From contig NZ_FNRJ01000001.1 of the NCBI RefSeq assembly GCF_900107855.1, forward strand, positions 496,001 through 560,000: a DNA stretch of 64,000 bases, in the 5' to 3' direction. The position numbers and the translations under genes were made by a program. Source of the stretch: Marinobacterium iners DSM 11526 (GTDB lineage Bacteria > Pseudomonadota > Gammaproteobacteria > Pseudomonadales > Balneatricaceae). The notes under the pieces are model-generated. The model was not told where the DNA came from. It did not search any database and saw nothing but the letters and a program-made list of their open reading frames with translations. Of the stretch, positions 26,722 through 35,724 are shown in pieces. Positions within the stretch are counted from its first letter, which is position 1; the number at the start of each line of letters is the position of its first letter.

Positions 26722-27660
26722 TCAGCCTTGTTCGATCTGGCGGATACGGTTGACTACCACTCCGGCCAGATCGTTCGGGTTGAATTTGGCCAGGAATCCG
26801 TCGGCCCCTACCTTTTTCACCATCGATACATTGAAACCGCCGCTCAGTGAAGTGTGCAGCACCACATGCAGTTTAGACATACGCTGGTCTTCACGGATCA
26901 TAGAGGTCAGGGTGTAGCCGTCCATTTCAGGCATTTCGATATCAGAAATCACCATCAGGAAAAAGCTTTCAACATCCACCCCTTTTTCGACCAACCCTTT
27001 CAACAGATCAAGTGCCTGACGCCCATTGTTGGCAATCGAAACTTTCACGCCAAGGTCTTCCAGGCTGCGCTGCATCTGATTGCGCGCCACGGCCGAGTCA
27101 TCGACGATCAGAACGTGGCGCTGGCGTGCGCGGGCGCGATCATCCTGAGTCGCTACTTCATCGCTGACATCAGTGGACATCGGGTACAGGTCCGCGAGGA
27201 TCTGTTCTACATCCAGAATCTCAACCAGCTTACCTTCGTACTCGAAAACAGCCGTCAGGTAATTCTCGTTACCGATCTCTTTCGGCGGGGCCATGATCTG
27301 GTCCCACTGAGTATTCAGGATACGGTCAACCTTGCGCACCATGAAGGCAAGCGTACGGCGGTTATACTCGGCCACAATCAGGAAGGTTTTGGGCAGATCC
27401 TCTTCCGGGATCGGCCTGCGACCAATCGCTTCAGACAGATCAAGTACCGGGATGGTTTCGCCGCGGATATGCGCCATCCCCTTGATTGCACTGGTCTGGC
27501 GCGGCACTTCAGTCAGATCCGGACACTGCAGCACTTCTCGTACCTTGAATACGTTAATGCCGTAGCGCTGATTGGTTTCCAGCCCGAAAAGCAACAGTTC
27601 AAGACGGTTCTGACCGACCATCTGCGTGCGCAGGTTTACAGTATCCAGGATCCCTGACAT
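26722..27660 (-). CDS. cheV: chemotaxis coupling/response protein CheV
   Basis: The 312-residue protein has a CheW-like domain (about 15-165; I-N-V-F-K-V-R-E-V-L and H-I-R-G-E-T-I-P-V-L-D-L) followed by a receiver domain (about 178-305). The receiver has the D-D pair in L-I-V-D-D-S and the phospho-acceptor Asp in S-D-I-E-M-P-E-M-D-G. It links receptors to CheA and damps the signal. It is divergent from flgA across a 65-base gap. Confidence 0.96.
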   Translation of the reverse strand: MSGILDTVNLRTQMVGQNRLELLLFGLETNQRYGINVFKVREVLQCPDLTEVPRQTSAIKGMAHIRGETIPVLDLSEAIGRRPIPEEDLPKTFLIVAEYNRRTLAFMVRKVDRILNTQWDQIMAPPKEIGNENYLTAVFEYEGKLVEILDVEQILADLYPMSTDVSDEVATQDDRARARQRHVLIVDDSAVARNQMQRSLEDLGVKVSIANNGRQALDLLKGLVEKGVDVESFFLMVISDIEMPEMDGYTLTSMIREDQRMSKLHVVLHTSLSGGFNVSMVKKVGADGFLAKFNPNDLAGVVVNRIRQIEQG

Positions 27661-27725
27661 GATTTAACCAACCCCGAGGTCGCTAACAATGAGTTTCGCC
27701 CGGCTTCGAAAGCCAGGACACCCGC

Positions 27726-28430
27726 GTGAATAATATCAATTTAACACCAGTTGCCACTGTTTTTGCCATAGTCTGCATCCTGATGCTGCCTTTTTCGGCC
27801 TATGCAGATGATACCGCAGCACGGATCAACTTGCAGGTGACTGAAGCCATTAAACAACACTTGTTGTCTAAAGTACCAGACAGCCGGGTCGAGGTCAGCC
27901 TGAACCCGGTCAATCAGCACCTGCAACTCGCACCCTGTGAAGCTCCCGTTCATGTAACACTGCCCTTCCACAGTGGTGAGCGCATCACCGCAAAAGCCAG
28001 TTGCAGCACTCCACGCTGGAGCCTTTTTGTCACCGGCCGAGTGAAGCAGTATAAAGCGATTGTGGTCGCTGCAACGCCAATCGTCAAAGGCAGCCGTATA
28101 AGCGCCGGAAAATTGCAGCTGCGGGAGCGCGATATTGCCAGTTTGTCAGGTGATTATTTTTATCGTCAGCAGGATGTCGTCGGAAGTCAGGCCCGCATCA
28201 GTATCAGCGCCGACACTCCGATCACCCCCCGCATGCTGACTCAGGCAAACGCCGTCAGCCGAGGCGATCTGGTGATAATCGAGGCATCCCGAGGCGGCGC
28301 TGTCATCCGTACCGAAGGAACTGCACGTGAAGACGGACGTATTGGCGACATAATCGATGTCATCAACAATCGCTCAGAGCGACAAATCCGTGCACGTGTA
28401 GAAGGCGGCGGTTTGGTTCGCGTTCCATGA
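27726..28430 (+). CDS. flgA: flagellar P-ring chaperone FlgA
   Basis: The 234-residue periplasmic protein starts at GTG 27726 and has a signal peptide ending near A-Y-A-D. The C-terminal two thirds are a SAF-type domain (G-S-R-I-S-A-G-K-L ... Q-D-V-V-G-S-Q-A-R ... I-R-A-R-V-E-G-G-G-L-V-R-V). It assists FlgI ring assembly. It has its own unit with flgM and flgN downstream. Confidence 0.93.
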   Translation: MNNINLTPVATVFAIVCILMLPFSAYADDTAARINLQVTEAIKQHLLSKVPDSRVEVSLNPVNQHLQLAPCEAPVHVTLPFHSGERITAKASCSTPRWSLFVTGRVKQYKAIVVAATPIVKGSRISAGKLQLRERDIASLSGDYFYRQQDVVGSQARISISADTPITPRMLTQANAVSRGDLVIIEASRGGAVIRTEGTAREDGRIGDIIDVINNRSERQIRARVEGGGLVRVP

Positions 28431-28496
28431 TCACCGGTTAGCAGCCGCTGGCCTGTTCCGCTATACTGCCGATTAGTTCACTAATGTAAAAAACCT

Positions 28497-28523
28497 TAAA
28501 GTTTTACTCAGGGCGACCGATAC
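28497..28523 (+). promoter_or_regulatory. sigma-28 promoter of flgMN
   Basis: TAAAGTTT (28497-28504, perfect -35), 11 bases, ACCGATAC (28516-28523, six of eight -10 bases). It lies 33 bases before flgM and would give the usual late FliA-driven feedback expression of the anti-sigma factor. Confidence 0.8.
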
Positions 28524-28556
28524 CCTTGCATAGAACTGATTGCGAGGTAATTTAAA

Positions 28557-28877
28557 ATGGCTATCGATTTTCCCGGCCTGTCTCCCGCCCAGTCGGCAGG
28601 CAACCGAGGTAAAGTCAGTGAGCAGCAGACCCAGGCCACCGGCAACAACACCGGAAACAAGCCTGCAGACAATACACCTGCTCGGAGCGACGACACTGTA
28701 CGTATCAGTGATACAGCGCAAGCGCTGCAGCGCTCTGTGGGCGAAAACAGCGGAAACGCAGATGTGGACAGCAACCGTGTCGCTCAGATCAAGGCAGCCA
28801 TCGAAGATGGCTCCTACAAGATCGATAATGAGCGTATCGCCGACCGTATGCTGCAGCTTGACAGTTTACTCGGCTGA
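28557..28877 (+). CDS. flgM: anti-sigma-28 factor FlgM
   Basis: The 106-residue protein is disordered in its first half (Asn/Thr/Gln-rich). Its C-terminal half has V-R-I-S-D-T-A-Q-A-L and R-V-A-Q-I-K-A-A-I-E-D-G-S-Y-K-I-D-N-E-R-I-A, the FliA-binding motif. It is exported through the finished hook to release FliA, which reads the promoters marked at 5.4-8.6 kb, 17.6 kb and 28.5 kb. Confidence 0.96.
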   Translation: MAIDFPGLSPAQSAGNRGKVSEQQTQATGNNTGNKPADNTPARSDDTVRISDTAQALQRSVGENSGNADVDSNRVAQIKAAIEDGSYKIDNERIADRMLQLDSLLG

Positions 28878-28883
28878 TAACTG

Positions 28884-29381
28884 ATGACAGGCCAGCCCGT
28901 CAAGGATATCAGTATCCAGTTTGGCGCCCTGATCGACCAAGGCACTGCACTATTGTCACAGCTGCAGATACTGCTCGACACAGAACTCTCTGCGCTTGAG
29001 ACGCGCGATCTTGAACAGCTCAAACAAAGCAACCAGCAGAAACAGGAATGCCTGCTGGGACTTGATCGCAACATTCGTGAGCGCAACGATCTGCTGACAA
29101 AGCTTCAGGTTGAAACCAACCGCGATGCTGTCATTGTCTTCATCCGTACCCTGCCCGCACCCGCCAGCGAACTGCTGGAGCAGGCATGGCAGCGCCTGGA
29201 ACAGTCACTGGAACAGGTACGCGTGCTGAATCAGCGCAACGAGCAGACGTTGGTACGCAGTAAACAAAATACTGACCAACTGCTGGCATTACTGCAGGGG
29301 CATGCCCAAGGCAACTCCATTTATGACCAGAAAGGTGACAAGGGCCGCTACGAAGGTCAACGCAGGCTGGGTAAAGCCTAG
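28884..29381 (+). CDS. flgN: flagellar chaperone FlgN
   Basis: The 165-residue coiled-coil protein lies six bases after flgM. Its helices (A-L-I-D-Q-G-T-A-L-L-S-Q-L; E-L-S-A-L-E-T-R-D-L-E-Q-L) fit the FlgN family, the export chaperone of FlgK and FlgL. A G-N-S-I-Y-D-Q-K-G near the C-terminus is also typical. Confidence 0.92.
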   Translation: MTGQPVKDISIQFGALIDQGTALLSQLQILLDTELSALETRDLEQLKQSNQQKQECLLGLDRNIRERNDLLTKLQVETNRDAVIVFIRTLPAPASELLEQAWQRLEQSLEQVRVLNQRNEQTLVRSKQNTDQLLALLQGHAQGNSIYDQKGDKGRYEGQRRLGKA

Positions 29382-29422
29382 AAAATTTGGACTGCTGGCG
29401 GTAGAATCCACAGCCTTGAAAT

Positions 29423-29499
29423 GCCTCAGTAGCTCAGTTGTATAGAGCAGCCCCCTCCTAAGGGGCAGGTCGCAGGTTAGAGTCCTGCCTGGGGCACCA
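29423..29499 (+). tRNA. tRNA-Arg(CCU) with non-standard elbow pair
   Basis: The 77-base gene folds as a full cloverleaf: acceptor GCCTCAG/CTGGGGC, D stem GCTC/GAGC, anticodon stem GCCCC/GGGGC with loop CTCCTAA (anticodon CCT, reading AGG), T stem GCAGG/CCTGC, discriminator A and encoded CCA. The D loop is AGTTGTATA and the T loop is TTAGAGT. In nearly all tRNAs these read G18-G19 and T54-T55-C56, and G19 pairs with C56. Here position 19 is T and 56 is A, so the pair becomes U19-A56. The anticodon is intact and the gene looks functional. tRNA-Arg genes are frequent integration sites. Confidence 0.95.
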
Positions 29500-30023
29500 G
29501 TTAAATCAATACATTACACAGTTAACACTCCTTCAACTTCTTTCAGAACACGTCAAAAACGCCAAACAGCCCACCACCTAGCACATGCTTAATTTTTAAG
29601 CTGCAACTCTCGACGCTTTACATAGTTATATTTACAGGCTCGTCAAATCTGGTGTTCGACCATCAGACTGTGTTTCTGGCTAATTGGTCTTGTACTTACT
29701 TGCCGTTCTGTAACCTCACGCTTTTGTCCACGAGAGTCAGAAGTTACTCCGTTCTTCGCGCAGGCTTGTCATAGAACGGAGTACTTCTATTCGAAGCGTA
29801 ACAAAACCCGCTCAAAGTTTTGTGCGCCTTGCCCCACTTCTTGTCCATCCATATCTCATGCAATACTACTTTCAACTTTGACTAAACTAACTTCGGCAAT
29901 GCGCTGAGGATAATAACTGCAAAGCCTCCCATGCATTTGCAGGGTATTGCCAACGCTTTAAAACGGCTAGCCTGAGATAGAGCTCACGCCCACAAAGAAA
30001 AAAACATAAAAGAGGCCAGCCCA
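29500..30023. other. 524-base gene-free stretch with one long inverted repeat
   Basis: No convincing coding frame was found. AGAAGTTACTCCGTTCT (29739-29755) and AGAACGGAGTACTTCT (29773-29788) form a 16-bp stem with one bulged T and a 17-base loop. No T run follows, so it is not a simple terminator. It might be an operator, a small RNA or a remnant of a mobile element next to the tRNA. The bases before 30024 contain an AGAGG ribosome site for the LuxR gene. Confidence 0.5.
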
Positions 30024-31016
30024 ATGCCAACCCACACCCGCATCGACAATGCCGAGCTGCTGAATCAATTCAGCCATACATTGCTGGAACTTTACCGTTT
30101 GGCCCGTGAGGAACCGCTGGAGCGTTTTCTGCAAACGATGCTGGAATGTATCCAGCCCCTTATCCCTTTTCAGTCAGCTTGGTGGGGGCGCGGCACACCC
30201 TCATTTGACGAGCCTGAGTTACTGCAAAGCTTCTTTTTACTGGGTTTACCGGCCAGCTATTTTGAAGATTGGAAAAGCATTCGCAAACAAGACGACACCG
30301 TTGAGCGCGTATTCAAGGAACCTGGCAAGCCCGTTGTATTGACTATGGACCAGCCTGACATCTCTGAGGGCCTCAAGTGGCTGGCACACAAGTACGCTTT
30401 TTCAGAACTGATATGTACCATTTCCCGTGACGAGATCACCGGCTTTATCAATCACTTGAGCCTCTACCGTGGCAGTAATGCCCCTGCCTTTTCTGCAATA
30501 GAGCTGACCTTGATGCAATCGTTGATGCCCCACCTGTTATCAGCGGCATCTATTAACCAGATCCGTAACACTAATGTTTTCATGGAGTCCAATACAGAAA
30601 ACCCCATGTCGCTTGCCGTTTCAGACACCAACGGCGTACTGCAGAGTTCGGAGCCTGGATTAGTCGACTTGTTGCTCACCGAGTGGCCTGACTGGCGCGG
30701 CCCCCAACTGCCGTTTACGCCAACCCCTAAGGGCTACCAAGGCCAAGCACTTGCCATTGATTGCCAGGCACGTGGCCAAAATTTCCTCTTGATTGCGCGC
30801 CCGCTATTCCCGATCGAGCAGCTTTCAGCTCGGGAGCAGGATGTCGCCGTACGCTTTGGCCAAGGCCGTACCTATAAAGAGATTGCCCGTGAAATCGGTA
30901 TTTCCCCCAATACCGTTCGCTACTATCTGCGCTCCATCTACATGAAGCTGAACATCAACAGCAAAGCCGACATTAGCCGCCTGTTACACGACCTGCCCAA
31001 CAGCAAACCCATATAA
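30024..31016 (+). CDS. LuxR-family transcriptional regulator
   Basis: The 330-residue protein has a C-terminal LuxR helix-turn-helix at about 270-328 (L-S-A-R-E-Q-D-V-A-V-R-F, then Y-K-E-I-A-R-E-I-G-I-S-P-N-T-V-R-Y-Y-L). The first 250 residues are an unassigned sensor-like domain; no autoinducer-binding motif or receiver domain was recognised, and there is no luxI nearby. It probably controls the following outer-membrane protein / MFS / amidohydrolase genes. An ATCAGG-N23-CCTGAT repeat at 31054-31088 before the next gene is a possible site. Confidence 0.85.
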   Translation: MPTHTRIDNAELLNQFSHTLLELYRLAREEPLERFLQTMLECIQPLIPFQSAWWGRGTPSFDEPELLQSFFLLGLPASYFEDWKSIRKQDDTVERVFKEPGKPVVLTMDQPDISEGLKWLAHKYAFSELICTISRDEITGFINHLSLYRGSNAPAFSAIELTLMQSLMPHLLSAASINQIRNTNVFMESNTENPMSLAVSDTNGVLQSSEPGLVDLLLTEWPDWRGPQLPFTPTPKGYQGQALAIDCQARGQNFLLIARPLFPIEQLSAREQDVAVRFGQGRTYKEIAREIGISPNTVRYYLRSIYMKLNINSKADISRLLHDLPNSKPI

Positions 31017-31110
31017 ACCGCTAACCCAACCCGCAACACCCCACTTTTTAACTATCAGGTTTGATCTGAGGCCTCCACTCGCCCTGATAACAACCCAGGA
31101 AAACAAAACA

Positions 31111-32001
31111 ATGAAAACAAAAAGAGACTTGCTGAAAAAAAGCCTGATCGGTGCCACTCTAGCAGCCACCCTACCTTTGAGTATGGGTGTGCAGGCCGCC
31201 GATACCAACGCCAAGGACTTTTACAGTGCTCCATCGGGCACTCAGCTGGGCGTTCTGTACCTGCCCATCACACAAGCCAGCCAGTACGACTCAGAAACAG
31301 GGACCTTCAAGGATGCTGAACTGAATGTGAAGGCGATGGCATATCGTCACATCTGGTTTACCGATATCTGCGGCACCCTATGTACACCTCAGGTCATCCT
31401 GTCCGGTGCTCGCATCAAGGCGAAATTGCCCGGCGCTACCGAAAGCATGAGTGATTCTGGCTTGGGTGATGCCCAGATCGGCGGCACCCTGTTCCTGTTG
31501 AATAATCCGGAGCAGCGTGAGTACAGCGGTTTTTTGTCACTCCTGACTGTGCCAATTGGCGACTACGACAGTAATACTGCGGATGTATCCGCTGGCGCCA
31601 ACCGTTGGGGGGCCACTTTTCTACTCAACTACACCCGCGGTATCAGCGACAAGTGGACACTGGAAGGCTCTCTTGAAGCCCAGCTTTACGGTGATAACGA
31701 CGATTACTACGGTCAAACTCTTTCCCAAGACCCGCTTTACCGCCTGCAGGCTTTTGCCTCCTACGACTTTACTCCCTCCACCTATGGCGCTTTGCGGCTT
31801 TACCACGCTCAGGGTGGCGAGCTGGAGATCAATGGCAACAGAGTCGACAACTCACGCCAGGAATATACCCAGGTGGGATTTGAAGTCGGTCACTGGTTCG
31901 ATGGCCGCAATCAGGTGATGTTCACCTATGCGGACAACGTCGACTCTGAAAACACCTTCGACAGCAGCCAGCTCATGCTGCGATTCGCCCACGTCTACTA
32001 G
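31111..32001 (+). CDS. outer-membrane channel-like protein (MetA-pathway/phenol-degradation family)
   Basis: The 296-residue protein has a signal peptide (residues 1 to about 29, ending G-V-Q-A-A). The rest alternates as beta strands and ends in an aromatic residue, as outer-membrane barrels do. The pattern (G-L-G-D-A-Q-I-G-G-T-L-F-L ... Y-D-F-T-P-S-T-Y ... F-A-H-V-Y) fits the family annotated as MetA pathway of phenol degradation, whose members sit in hydrophobic substrate uptake operons. Eleven bases separate it from an MFS gene, so the pair would cover both membranes. The substrate is unknown. Confidence 0.72.
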   Translation: MKTKRDLLKKSLIGATLAATLPLSMGVQAADTNAKDFYSAPSGTQLGVLYLPITQASQYDSETGTFKDAELNVKAMAYRHIWFTDICGTLCTPQVILSGARIKAKLPGATESMSDSGLGDAQIGGTLFLLNNPEQREYSGFLSLLTVPIGDYDSNTADVSAGANRWGATFLLNYTRGISDKWTLEGSLEAQLYGDNDDYYGQTLSQDPLYRLQAFASYDFTPSTYGALRLYHAQGGELEINGNRVDNSRQEYTQVGFEVGHWFDGRNQVMFTYADNVDSENTFDSSQLMLRFAHVY

Positions 32002-32012
32002 GAGGCACTGAG

Positions 32013-33185
32013 ATGACAAACGTTCATACCTCCACAGACAACCGCAAGACCATTTTGGCACTGACCCTGATAGCAGCAGTCGCCCCTGCACTGCTGATGA
32101 TGGCTCCTGTCGTGGCTGGACAGTTGGGTGTCGAATTACATCTGGGTCCGGCTGCCATCGGCTCGCTGTTCACTGCTGAATTAGGCGCCATGAGCCTCGC
32201 CAGCTTACCCGCCTATTATTGGCTTTCCCGCGTTAACTGGCGTTTGGCCGGCACGCTGGCTGCATCGGTCTTCATTTTGGCGAATCTTGGCTCAATGCTG
32301 GCCGATTCGGCCTCTACGTTGATACCTTTACGTATTCTCAGTGGTCTCGGGGGCGGCTCCCTGATGATTCTGTGCATGGGTACAGCCTCCATGCTGCCCA
32401 AACCTGACCGAATCTATGGTTGCTGGGTGATGGGACAGCTGGTACTCGGAGCCCTTGGCCTGACCCTGCTGCCCAGCCTGTTTGCCCACTATGGGCTTGC
32501 TGTCTTCTTTGCCGTGCTCGCGGTACTGATGCTGCTGTGCCTGCCGCTGATTCGCTACCTGCCCGCCAACAAGCAGCAGAGTGCTTCCACGGCGAAAGCG
32601 GAAACAACAGCGCGCCTGTCCCTGCCTGCACTGGTGGGCCTGCTTGCAGTCCTGCTGTTCTATATCAGCCTGAATGGCGTCTGGACATTCCTTGGGGCCT
32701 TGGCAGAAAGCATCAATATCGACGCACAAGTGAGTGGCAATGTGCTGGCAATGGCCTCACTGCTGGGCATAGCTGGCGCCCTCAGCGCCACGCTTCTGGG
32801 TGGTCGCAAGCGCTTTCGTTTGCTGCTGGTTGGCGGTTATGCCGTGATGATCGCCGGCATTCTGCTGTTGACCGGCTCGCCGGACGAAACGCGCTTCACT
32901 CTGGCGGCACTGGGCTTCAAATATGCCTGGACCTTCGCCCTGCCCTTCATATTGGCCAGCCTCGCCAGCATCGACCGCAATGGACAGCTGATGAGCCTGG
33001 TCAATCTGGTGATTGGCGGCGGCCTGGCGCTGGGCCCTCTTGTCGCCGGCCGCATGATTGAAGAGCTGCACGGATTTCAGGCCGTGTTACTAGGCTCAGC
33101 CCTGATGGCCTTCCTTTCCCTTGTACTGATTCTGCTACTGCAAAGTAAAACCGAACAAACCCTTGGAGAACCTGAACATGTCTAA
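32013..33185 (+). CDS. MFS transporter
   Basis: The 390-residue protein has about 12 hydrophobic segments, with the loop R-I-L-S-G-L-G-G-G-S-L in the first half and a central polar loop near residues 185-205 (Q-Q-S-A-S-T-A-K-A-E-T). It is encoded between the outer-membrane protein and the amidohydrolase and overlaps the latter by 8 bases. Import of an N-acetylated or amide compound is a reasonable guess from context; the sequence alone does not show the substrate or direction. Confidence 0.85.
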   Translation: MTNVHTSTDNRKTILALTLIAAVAPALLMMAPVVAGQLGVELHLGPAAIGSLFTAELGAMSLASLPAYYWLSRVNWRLAGTLAASVFILANLGSMLADSASTLIPLRILSGLGGGSLMILCMGTASMLPKPDRIYGCWVMGQLVLGALGLTLLPSLFAHYGLAVFFAVLAVLMLLCLPLIRYLPANKQQSASTAKAETTARLSLPALVGLLAVLLFYISLNGVWTFLGALAESINIDAQVSGNVLAMASLLGIAGALSATLLGGRKRFRLLLVGGYAVMIAGILLLTGSPDETRFTLAALGFKYAWTFALPFILASLASIDRNGQLMSLVNLVIGGGLALGPLVAGRMIEELHGFQAVLLGSALMAFLSLVLILLLQSKTEQTLGEPEHV

Positions 33186-34293
33186 CACAGCCTTTCTGTT
33201 TGATGAGCACTGCTTCTGGCACTCAGCCGGCAGCCATGTGGAAATTCTGCCGGTCGGTGGCTGGATTCAGCCGCCTTCTGCAGCAGGTCATGCCGAATCA
33301 CCAGAAACCAAGCGTCGCCTGAAAAACTTGCTGGATGTGTCCGGCCTGAGCCAGTCACTTCAGGTTTCCAGTGCGCCAGCTGCTACTTTGGACGATTTGC
33401 TGCGCGTCCATCCCCAGACTTACCTGGAACATTTCAAGACATTGAGCGACAACGGCGGCGGCCCTTTTGGTGACAACGCCCCTGTTGGCCCCGGTACTTT
33501 TGAAATCGCACTTAAGTCCGCAGGTCTTGTGTGCGCTGCCGTTGAAAAAGTGATGCGAGGTGAAGCCGATAACGCCTATGCTTTATCCCGTCCACCTGGC
33601 CATCATTGCCTGCCGGATCAGGCCATGGGCTTCTGCTTCCTGGCCAATATCCCGGTGGCCATTGAACGGGCAAAAGCGATGTTCAACCTGGAGCGTGTTG
33701 CTGTCATCGACTGGGATGTCCATCACGGTAACGGTACCCAGGCGGTCTTCTATGATCGCCCGGATGTTTTGAGCATTTCCCTGCATCAGGCAAATTGCTT
33801 CCCACCGGGATACTCAGGTGCTGAGGATCGTGGTGAAGGGGCCGGCGAAGGCTGTAATCTGAATATTCCGCTCATGCCCGGCAGTGGCCATGACGCCTAC
33901 ATGTTCGCTTTTGACGAATTGGTCGCCCCGGCCTTACGCCAGTACAAACCCCAGTTGATCATCGTGGCCTGTGGCTACGATGCCAACGGTATTGACCCGC
34001 TTGCACGCATGCTCGCTTACAGCGATACCTTCCGCCAAATGACCGAAAGGACCAAGGCCCTGGCCGAAGAGCTGTGTGACGGGCGTTTGGTTTTGGCTCA
34101 CGAGGGTGGGTATTCCGAAGGTTATGTTCCCTTCTGTGGCTTGGCGACCATCGAAGCACTGTCCGGGGTTCGCACAGAAGTGGAAGACCCTCTACTGGAT
34201 CTCATTAAGCTGCAGCAGCCCAAAGGGGCTCAGCCCGAGTTGCAGTACAGCTTGTTGGAAAAGCAGGCCAAGTCCTTAGGCTTTAAAGACTGA
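33178..34293 (+). CDS. class II histone-deacetylase-like amidohydrolase
   Basis: The 371-residue zinc hydrolase has all expected catalytic elements: R-P-P-G-H-H (His142-His143), D-W-D-V-H-H-G-N-G-T (Asp180 and His182 as zinc ligands), C-G-Y-D-A-N-G-x-D-P-L (Asp268, third ligand) and the catalytic-type tyrosine in H-E-G-G-Y-S-E (Tyr312). In bacteria this class includes acetylpolyamine amidohydrolases and HDAH enzymes of about 370 residues. ATG 33178 follows GGAG and overlaps the MFS stop; an in-frame TTG at 33163 is too early. It probably deacetylates the compound imported by the two preceding gene products. Confidence 0.9.
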   Translation: MSNTAFLFDEHCFWHSAGSHVEILPVGGWIQPPSAAGHAESPETKRRLKNLLDVSGLSQSLQVSSAPAATLDDLLRVHPQTYLEHFKTLSDNGGGPFGDNAPVGPGTFEIALKSAGLVCAAVEKVMRGEADNAYALSRPPGHHCLPDQAMGFCFLANIPVAIERAKAMFNLERVAVIDWDVHHGNGTQAVFYDRPDVLSISLHQANCFPPGYSGAEDRGEGAGEGCNLNIPLMPGSGHDAYMFAFDELVAPALRQYKPQLIIVACGYDANGIDPLARMLAYSDTFRQMTERTKALAEELCDGRLVLAHEGGYSEGYVPFCGLATIEALSGVRTEVEDPLLDLIKLQQPKGAQPELQYSLLEKQAKSLGFKD

Positions 34294-34300
34294 CGATAAC

Positions 34301-34341
34301 GCACCTCCCACCGGCATTTTCCCCGGTTTGGTGGGAGGTGC
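34301..34341 (+). terminator. strong hairpin after the amidohydrolase gene
   Basis: GCACCTCCCACC (34301-34312) and GGTGGGAGGTGC (34330-34341) form a perfect 12-bp stem. There is no T run, but it lies directly after the stop codon and before a convergent gene. The remaining bases to 34641 contain no recognised gene or site. Confidence 0.6.
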
Positions 34342-34641
34342 AGCCACATTTTCAACGACTGTTTTCAGTGCCGCTTCGGTCATGGATCAACCGAGCGAAA
34401 CGTTCATTATGCTGAGTCTGCTCTGTGGAAATCAGGGGCTAATGATAGGTTCGTTTATGACTGAAACATGAAGACAAAAAAACCAACGACCTGCCGGAGT
34501 TGATCAACAGGCACTAATTTAACTGGGGCAAGGCAACAGTAGGTCAGTCATAAGAATCAGCCCACCCTATCTGTACAAGGCAGCCTACCCAAAAAAACGC
34601 ACCGTATGGGGGCAAATATTTGTTCCGCGCCTCGTTTTAGC

Positions 34642-35502
34642 TCACGCGTAACGAATCCGTTGCAAGTACGCGCTCTGCTTAACCTGACGTTGGTAGTTAA
34701 CCGGAGTGGCCGAGACGAATTTTTTGAACTCGCGCAGAAAGTGTGGTTGATCACTGAAGCCGAGATCACAGGCCAGCTCAGAAAAAACGACACTGCTCTG
34801 GTGGTTGATCTCATGCACAGCGGACTGGCAGCGTACAATCCGACTGAATGTTTTCGGTGACATTCCCATATCACTTTGAAACTGTCTCTGCAGGGTCCGG
34901 CAGGTATAGCCGGTGATCTTTTCCAGCTGTTTAATGCGCAGATCGCCCTTTGCGTCGCATATGGCCCGGACGGCCTCCAACGTTAACACTGACAGTGTAC
35001 GGGGGGCTTTCCCCGAATGAAACCGCCCGAAAAGCCTCACCTGACCCTCAAAGCAGTTCTCTGTAACGATTTGGGAAAATACAGACTCAATTCGAGGAGC
35101 AATATCAAGTAAATTCAGTTCACAATTCACCAGTTCATCCGCAGAGACGCTCAGAAATCCGGGAATCACGCCTAACTCGTAACGTACACCAAAGTAACGG
35201 TGGCCATGCTTCAGGCCTGCACTGCGTGCCTCCAACGTAGAACCGCAAACCTTGGCTTTCGGGTTGGTCTGATCGCAGTCAAAGAGAATATCGATACAGC
35301 CGTCGGGTATTGCGAATGTCGAGCCACCGGAGAGGTCTGCCTCAAACGCATAACAGTGAGAGACGACGGGATCGTCACTGACGGCGAGGTCATAGTGTTT
35401 TGCTGAGTTCAGTACAAACCAAGGCTGCTCAACATGAGCATACGCCATTCTGTTACCAAACGAAGCATTACGATTGCTACCATTGGAAACACTTAACATC
35501 AT
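34642..35502 (-). CDS. AraC-family transcriptional regulator
   Basis: The 286-residue protein has two helix-turn-helix motifs at the C-terminus (about 185-275): I-K-Q-L-E-K-I-T-G-Y-T-C-R-T-L-Q-R-Q-F and F-S-E-L-A-C-D-L-G-F-S-D-Q-P-H-F-L-R-E-F. The N-terminal half resembles AraC sensor domains of the DUF6597 type. It is divergent from the ornithine-cyclodeaminase-like gene and is the probable regulator of the 35.7-42.4 kb genes. The start is uncertain: GTG 35511, ATG 35502, ATG 35499 and ATG 35448 are all in frame. Confidence 0.85.
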   Translation of the reverse strand: MMLSVSNGSNRNASFGNRMAYAHVEQPWFVLNSAKHYDLAVSDDPVVSHCYAFEADLSGGSTFAIPDGCIDILFDCDQTNPKAKVCGSTLEARSAGLKHGHRYFGVRYELGVIPGFLSVSADELVNCELNLLDIAPRIESVFSQIVTENCFEGQVRLFGRFHSGKAPRTLSVLTLEAVRAICDAKGDLRIKQLEKITGYTCRTLQRQFQSDMGMSPKTFSRIVRCQSAVHEINHQSSVVFSELACDLGFSDQPHFLREFKKFVSATPVNYQRQVKQSAYLQRIRYA

Positions 35503-35724
35503 AAGTACCACTCAGAATGCAGGTTCCAATATCTGAGCAAGAATCATTCCACTCTATCTTGCGTCTTGTTTTTTCGCATGTCGTAAAAATTCAATACGAC
35601 TATCACCCTCCCCGCTAGCATCGAAAGAAATGGCTGCCGGGAACAAGGAAATTCTGAAGTTCGAAGAAACAAATCGACATTTTCTTTACTTCGGCAGCAG
35701 CACCACATGATTACAGGTGATGTT

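Noticed and set aside
26854-27657. 267-codon open frame on the plus strand
   Set aside because: It is antisense to cheV over almost its whole length; histidine-rich shadow composition.
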